From Oligoflexia bacterium (GTDB taxonomy: Bacteria; Bdellovibrionota; UBA1018; CAIMNF01), in contig CAIMNF010000459.1 of the NCBI GenBank assembly GCA_903842755.1, positions 1 through 8,792 on the forward strand: a stretch of 8,792 nucleotides of DNA. Reading direction: 5' to 3'. The stretch's first letter is position 1. The number at the start of each line of letters is the position of its first letter. The position numbers were made by a program, and so were the translations under genes. The notes under the pieces were generated by a model. It was not told the DNA's origin. It was given only the letters and a program-made list of their open reading frames with translations, and did not search any database. Shown here piece by piece: positions 5,436 to 8,792 of the stretch.

Positions 5436-6535
5436 TCAATTCCTCACATTCGGTATGGGCTATTTCGCACTTTCATTACTATGAGAGTACTACAGGTTGG
5501 ATCTTTGCTGTCGTGCGAAAATTTGGTGTCAATTTAATTGCGCTCGAACCGCTCCCGCCGTTTTCCCCCTTTCCAAAAAATGAAATGAATTGGGACTCCT
5601 GCCAAGACGCACTTTACGAACTTCAACAGCATCTTCCAAAGGGCCCGATGGCATTCGTCTCCATTGGCGAATCCTTCGCTCAATTTTTAACTCACTTTGG
5701 GTTTTATAATCTTCAATTTGGTACCGAGCCCTGGGTGGAGCTTAACGACTTTGCCCCGCGGGGAAATAAAGGCAAAGGTGTTCGTGCAGCAAAAAATCAG
5801 GCCGTTCGCCTCGGAGTAGAAATCGAATCTTGCAGCCTGAATCGCCTTTATCATACGCCACACCTTAAGGCCGAAATCGAAGAGATTAGAAAAAAATTCC
5901 ACGAAAAATCAAGCGTCCAACTGCGAGGCTTTTTATTAAAAACAGACCCGTGGAAACTCCGAGATCTCCGCCGTTGTTTTGTTGCCCGAAACCAAAACGG
6001 GCCCATCGAAGGGGTATTAATTGCAACCCCAATTGGAAAGACCCAATCGTGGTATTTTGAAGATCTTTGGCTGACTCCACATACCACGCGCGGAACGGGC
6101 GAACTTTTAACGTTGGAGGCCATGCAGGCCTTAGCCGATCAAGGCGCAAAACGAGTGAGCTTAGGCCTTATTCCGCTGACCACGATCAACGCTTCCCTAA
6201 ATGAGAAGAGGCAAGGGAGGCCAAGTGTATTTTTAAGTACCTGTGATAAAATTGCTGGAGCCCTAAAATACTTTTACAACGCCGATGGCTTAATTTTGTT
6301 CCGGAAGCGATTCAATGTTCAGTCCTGGAAATCTTCGTATTTGTCGGTAAAAACGGAAAAGAAGTTTTGGCCTTTTTCCTGCTCGCTCCAATGGGCTCAA
6401 GTCTTAATTGCAATTATCCTTGCTCACGAGCCTCAAATCATTTGGAAAACGCTCCGGGGCAAAAATTCCGCCCCAAAGCAACGCGTAGTGATGGAGAGTG
6501 AGTCCCTACCGGAAGGCGATCGCTTAGCGATATAG
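5384..6535 (+). CDS. DUF2156 / LPG-synthase C-terminal-domain protein
   Basis: This 383-residue protein resembles the soluble catalytic domain of MprF-type aminoacyl-phosphatidylglycerol synthases (DUF2156, tandem GNAT-like fold). Matches are FGTEPWVELNDFAPRGNKGK at about 112-131 followed by RAAKNQAVRLGVEI (the family's basic helix), then FEDLWLTPHTTRGTGELL near 225-242, AKRVSLGLIPL near 255-265, and LKYFYNADGLILFRKRF near 294-310. MprF moves Lys or Ala from aminoacyl-tRNA to membrane lipid; DUF2156 proteins without the multi-span flippase domain have less certain acceptors. No such transmembrane domain is present; one hydrophobic segment (about 336-347, QWAQVLIAIILA) near the C-terminus could be a membrane contact. 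ATG 5384 is the only plausible start and has a strong ribosome site. Its first 52 bp overlap the divergent START-like gene, so its promoter must lie within that gene. Its 3' end overlaps the convergent DUF4337 gene. Confidence 0.78.
   Translation: MKKIGLDRVEERLTESAFNSSHSVWAISHFHYYESTTGWIFAVVRKFGVNLIALEPLPPFSPFPKNEMNWDSCQDALYELQQHLPKGPMAFVSIGESFAQFLTHFGFYNLQFGTEPWVELNDFAPRGNKGKGVRAAKNQAVRLGVEIESCSLNRLYHTPHLKAEIEEIRKKFHEKSSVQLRGFLLKTDPWKLRDLRRCFVARNQNGPIEGVLIATPIGKTQSWYFEDLWLTPHTTRGTGELLTLEAMQALADQGAKRVSLGLIPLTTINASLNEKRQGRPSVFLSTCDKIAGALKYFYNADGLILFRKRFNVQSWKSSYLSVKTEKKFWPFSCSLQWAQVLIAIILAHEPQIIWKTLRGKNSAPKQRVVMESESLPEGDRLAI
5440..5445 (-). promoter_or_regulatory. Shine-Dalgarno of the START-like gene
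   Basis: The minus strand reads GAGGAA, with its GAGG core 6 bases before ATG at 5435. The site lies inside codons of the divergent DUF2156 gene and supports the overlapping start. Confidence 0.7.
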
Positions 6536-7091
6536 GCTCCATAGCCCTTGAATCAAACAAACGGTCCCTAAAGCACCAAAAAAAAAGCCCGACATAAAGA
6601 AAGGTCCGCCGACGGATCAGGACCGCAACGGCCGCGATTCCAATGGCCACCTGAAAAAAAGTTACACCCCGCGCAAAAACCTCGTGTACACCCAGGGAAC
6701 TTTGGGACTGTCTCTCGGCCTCTTTTGCATGGTCTTGAATCTCGGCCATTTCCTTTTTATATTCGGCAAGCTTCTCTTGATCTGCATGCGTTTGCTCGGC
6801 CGAAGGATTCTGGCGGAGCTCTGCTAATAATTCCATTTTTGAGGTCAATACCAAGGACTTTGTGGACTTGGATTGGTAATACGACCAAAAATCACTTGCG
6901 TGCATTTGCTCTAAAACAGCCTCTGTTGAATAATGTCCGGCAAGGAGCGCGGTAATGGCCGCTAGCACGGCAAGGAGCGCGGACATGACCGCAACAAAGG
7001 AAATCCACCGCTCTTTTCTTTCGTGTGCGGAAGAGGCGTGGTGCTGAATCTCTTCTTGAACTTTTTCTATTGGTACTTCGATTTCTTCCAT
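6524..7091 (-). CDS. DUF4337-family membrane protein, apparent frameshift at A9
   Basis: The product resembles DUF4337 proteins: an acidic N-terminus (MEEIEVPIEKVQEEI), a first membrane segment at about 29-52 (WISFVAVMSALLAVLAA, then ITALLAGH), the family's ASDFWSYYQSKSTKS run at 65-79, a charged helical stretch (about 85-130) and two C-terminal membrane segments. Function is unknown. The last segment is broken: a run of nine A on the plus strand (6578-6586) puts the frame into a nonsense tail that runs on to 6438, antisense to the neighbouring gene. If one T is skipped on the coding strand, the frame reads GLFFGALGTVCLIQGLWSLY and stops with TAA at 6526-6524, a normal hydrophobic end, giving 188 residues. 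Coordinates here follow that reading. The cause could be a sequencing error, a real mutation or slippage. The start is at 7091 by family resemblance; an upstream ATG at 7127 is possible, and neither has a strong ribosome site. Confidence 0.72.
6578..6586. repeat. A9 homopolymer at the DUF4337 frameshift
   Basis: Nine consecutive A on the plus strand (nine T in the coding sense of the minus-strand gene). The expected protein end is restored with eight bases or with eleven, making this the point where the reading frame changes. It is also the kind of tract where polymerases, ribosomes and sequencing chemistry slip. Confidence 0.85.
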
Positions 7092-7149
7092 GCTCAAAAG
7101 ATTAGCAAAACTCAAAGCCAGAGTCATTACTTTGTCGGCCCCAATCTAT

Positions 7150-7177
7150 TTAACATTATTTTTAAAAGTGTTACACT
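7150..7177 (+). promoter_or_regulatory. candidate sigma-70-like promoter of the OmpA-family gene
   Basis: TTAACA (7150-7155, five of six matches to the -35 consensus) is followed after 16 bp by TACACT (7172-7177, four of six). Transcription would begin near 7184, leaving about a 45-nt leader before ATG at 7229. An alternative TATGAT at 7212-7217 is too close to the start and lacks a -35. This 137-bp gap separates divergent genes and holds nothing else recognisable. Confidence 0.3.
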
Positions 7178-7228
7178 TTAGGGAACGCATTACCAAAACC
7201 ATTTTAATTTGTATGATCTGGGGGATCC

Positions 7229-8728
7229 ATGATTCAACGCCAAGCGCTTTTGGCACTCATTGGCTTTAATTTAATTCTCGTTCAATCTTCATTTGCGGTT
7301 CAAAGCATTGATGTTCAAACGTATAATCCCTCGACTTCGGATCACTTTGTTTTAATCGAAGATGCAATGCGGACCGAGTGGCCAAAAATGGGGCTTTATT
7401 ATTTTGGAGCTCAGTACAACTATGATCATCAACCCTTTAGCGTTACGGACGCAACGATTTCGCAAAACCCTGCCGTCATTGATAATATTCAAACGGTGGA
7501 CTTGATGTTTGGATACAAACCCGATCGCCAGCTTGGTCTTTATTTTGGCTTGCCGATCGATTTTGTAACTTATAGCCCAGGGAACGTACTCGGCGCCTCA
7601 GGCACCAGTACCGCCATCGGTGACGCAAAAATCATGGCAAAAATTAAGCTGAATCGCGAAGACGAAAATACCACTTTCGCCCTCATTCCAGAATTCCATT
7701 TGCCAACAGGGAATACCCAAAATTTTGTTTCGGACGCTTCAACGTACCTTGCCCTTCGCGCAGTCGTTGAGCGCATTTTCCAATCCTTCACTTTGGGAAT
7801 CAACGTAGGATACGCTTATGCGCCAAACTCTACTTATACCTATTACTCCCCGACTCAGGGAGTGCTCCCTTCGACCTTAGATTTTAGACAACGTATTTTA
7901 CTCGGAATCGGCGGATTCCTTCCTTTTAATGACACCTGGGGAATGAGCATCGAATTTAACAGCCAAATTCCTGTACCGTTTAACTCCACGCTGAACCCGA
8001 ATGAACTATACGGTGGCATCCGGTATGCGGCTATGGATGGACTTATTTTTAATGCGGGAGCGACGCTTGCCAAAATTGCTGGTCCCTCTGGGCAAGATTT
8101 TAGAGCGATCGTTGGTGTCAAATACATCCTCTTTGATTCCGTAACGGATAACCGTCCAAAGCCAGTGTATGTACCGCCTCCAACTGATCCGACTCCAACG
8201 CCAAGCCCCGTCGCTCAAGCTTCCCCTTCGCCAGCGATCGCTCCTGCGCCCATGACTGTTCCTGCGCCTAAAAATCTTGAGCCTGTTCCCGTTCCAACCG
8301 CTGCCCCTCTGGCCCCGCCTGTAGCGCAAGCTCAGGGTCCAGGAAAAAATGTTGGCGGCAAATATGCGGTCTTAAAAGGCAGAAAAATTGAACTGCTTAT
8401 TCCGGTGAATTTTGATAACGGCAGCGACCACTTAACGTTGGAAGCCAAGGGAATCCTAGATGAGGTGGCCGACATCATGAAGTCTAATCACGGAATGTAT
8501 AAACGCGTCTACATTGACGGACACACGGATAATGTAGGCTCAGCAAAAGAAAACAAAGTTCTTTCACTTAAGCGAGCAAAGGCCGTAAAGGCGTTTCTCA
8601 TTAAACAAGGGATTCCAGCTAAAAAGTTAGTGACTCGCGGATACGGTCAATCTCGGCCAAAGGTGGCGTATACGAATCCGAATGCGCATGAGATCAATCG
8701 GCGCGTAGAGTTTACCCTGGAACGCTGA
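7229..8728 (+). CDS. OmpA-family outer-membrane protein with large barrel and Pro-rich linker
   Basis: The 499-residue protein has three parts. After a signal peptide (MIQRQALLALIGFNLILVQS, cleavage probably after SSFA at 23), residues about 25-303 look like a many-stranded beta-barrel (alternating aromatic strands such as GLYYFGAQYNY, IMAKIKL, TFALIPEFHLP and GIRYAAMDGLIFNAGA), longer than the eight-strand barrel of E. coli OmpA. A Pro/Ala/Thr-rich linker follows at about 309-371, with PVAQA twice. The C-terminal OmpA domain (about 385-498) binds peptidoglycan: GHTDNVG (431-437, D434), LSLKRAKAV (R449), GYGQSRP and NRRVEF are all intact. It therefore probably anchors the outer membrane to the cell wall and may also act as a pore. 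A G-rich ribosome site, GGGGGA at 7220-7225, lies close to the ATG. The stop codon abuts the right-hand IS end, so the gene is complete but any natural 3' flank has been replaced. Confidence 0.88.
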   Translation: MIQRQALLALIGFNLILVQSSFAVQSIDVQTYNPSTSDHFVLIEDAMRTEWPKMGLYYFGAQYNYDHQPFSVTDATISQNPAVIDNIQTVDLMFGYKPDRQLGLYFGLPIDFVTYSPGNVLGASGTSTAIGDAKIMAKIKLNREDENTTFALIPEFHLPTGNTQNFVSDASTYLALRAVVERIFQSFTLGINVGYAYAPNSTYTYYSPTQGVLPSTLDFRQRILLGIGGFLPFNDTWGMSIEFNSQIPVPFNSTLNPNELYGGIRYAAMDGLIFNAGATLAKIAGPSGQDFRAIVGVKYILFDSVTDNRPKPVYVPPPTDPTPTPSPVAQASPSPAIAPAPMTVPAPKNLEPVPVPTAAPLAPPVAQAQGPGKNVGGKYAVLKGRKIELLIPVNFDNGSDHLTLEAKGILDEVADIMKSNHGMYKRVYIDGHTDNVGSAKENKVLSLKRAKAVKAFLIKQGIPAKKLVTRGYGQSRPKVAYTNPNAHEINRRVEFTLER

Positions 8729-8792
8729 TAAACTGGCCCCTCTCCCTGCTTAAGTTTAAGTCAGCACATGATTATGATGATGCACATAAAGC
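8729..8792 (-). repeat. IS 3' end, right copy of a 64-bp inverted repeat
   Basis: This is the inverted partner of 167-230 with 63 of 64 bases identical. It begins directly after the OmpA-family stop codon (TGA at 8726-8728) and runs to the window edge, so the true repeat is longer. The single mismatch shows the two copies are distinct loci and not one sequence duplicated by assembly. Confidence 0.85.
8756..8792 (-). CDS. IS transposase, last codons only (cut by window edge)
   Basis: Read on the minus strand, this encodes LYVHHHNHVLT followed by TAA at 8758-8756, identical in protein to the end of the fragment at the left edge. Only the extreme C-terminus is inside the window, so nothing can be said about whether this copy is intact. 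Confidence 0.7.
   Translation of the reverse strand, partial: LYVHHHNHVLT

Noticed and set aside
6438..6577. Long C-terminal tail of the DUF4337 protein as a real domain
   Set aside because: It is hydrophilic sequence antisense to the DUF2156 gene with no family match, and the alternative frame gives the expected membrane segment and stop.
8232..8242. GCGATCGC octamers (here and near 6517) as a HIP1-like repeat family
   Set aside because: Only two were found, both in coding sequence where they fit ordinary codons, so no enrichment can be claimed.
7855..8329. Minus-strand open frames under the OmpA-family gene
   Set aside because: They are antisense to the conserved barrel and Pro-rich linker; their Arg/Trp/Gly-rich composition is the complement of Pro and Ala codons.

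Overview
The window carries nine complete or near-complete protein genes plus two transposase fragments, and almost all of it is coding. Signal peptides, a peptidoglycan-binding OmpA-type outer-membrane protein, a PilZ domain and a YkgJ-type cysteine-cluster protein indicate a Gram-negative bacterium. The moderate GC content and this mix of families would suit a Bdellovibrionota or other 'deltaproteobacterial' lineage. That placement is inference, because no rRNA or other marker gene is present.

Layout. At the left edge is the 3' end of an insertion-sequence transposase (+ strand). The same IS end returns in inverted orientation at the right edge, as 64 bp with one mismatch, so about 8.5 kb of non-IS sequence lies between two inward-facing IS ends. 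From left to right the interior holds: a secreted M29-type aminopeptidase (+, 334-1665); a DUF354 glycosyltransferase-like gene (-, 1670-2686), tail to tail with it; a divergent PilZ plus YkgJ-type operon (+, 2775-3548); a SRPBCC/START-like secreted protein followed by a CPBP intramembrane protease (-, 5435 down to 3593); a DUF2156/LPG-synthase-C gene (+, 5384-6535) that overlaps the START-like gene head to head by 52 bp; a DUF4337 membrane protein (-, 7091 down to about 6524) with an apparent frameshift at an A9 tract; and an OmpA-family porin-like protein (+, 7229-8728) that ends exactly at the right IS boundary.

How the genes may work together. Most products act at or beyond the inner membrane. 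The START-like protein and the CPBP protease are almost certainly co-translated, since one gene's stop is one base from the next gene's TTG start. They share a 5' region with a putative lipid aminoacyltransferase, which makes a lipid- or envelope-remodelling module the most interesting hypothesis here. PilZ and YkgJ form a second small operon. No defence system, CRISPR array, tRNA or rRNA was seen. The strongest unusual signals are the 52-bp divergent overlap, the A9 frameshift in the DUF4337 gene, the exported M29 peptidase, the loss of the third conserved CPBP motif, and the inverted IS ends.
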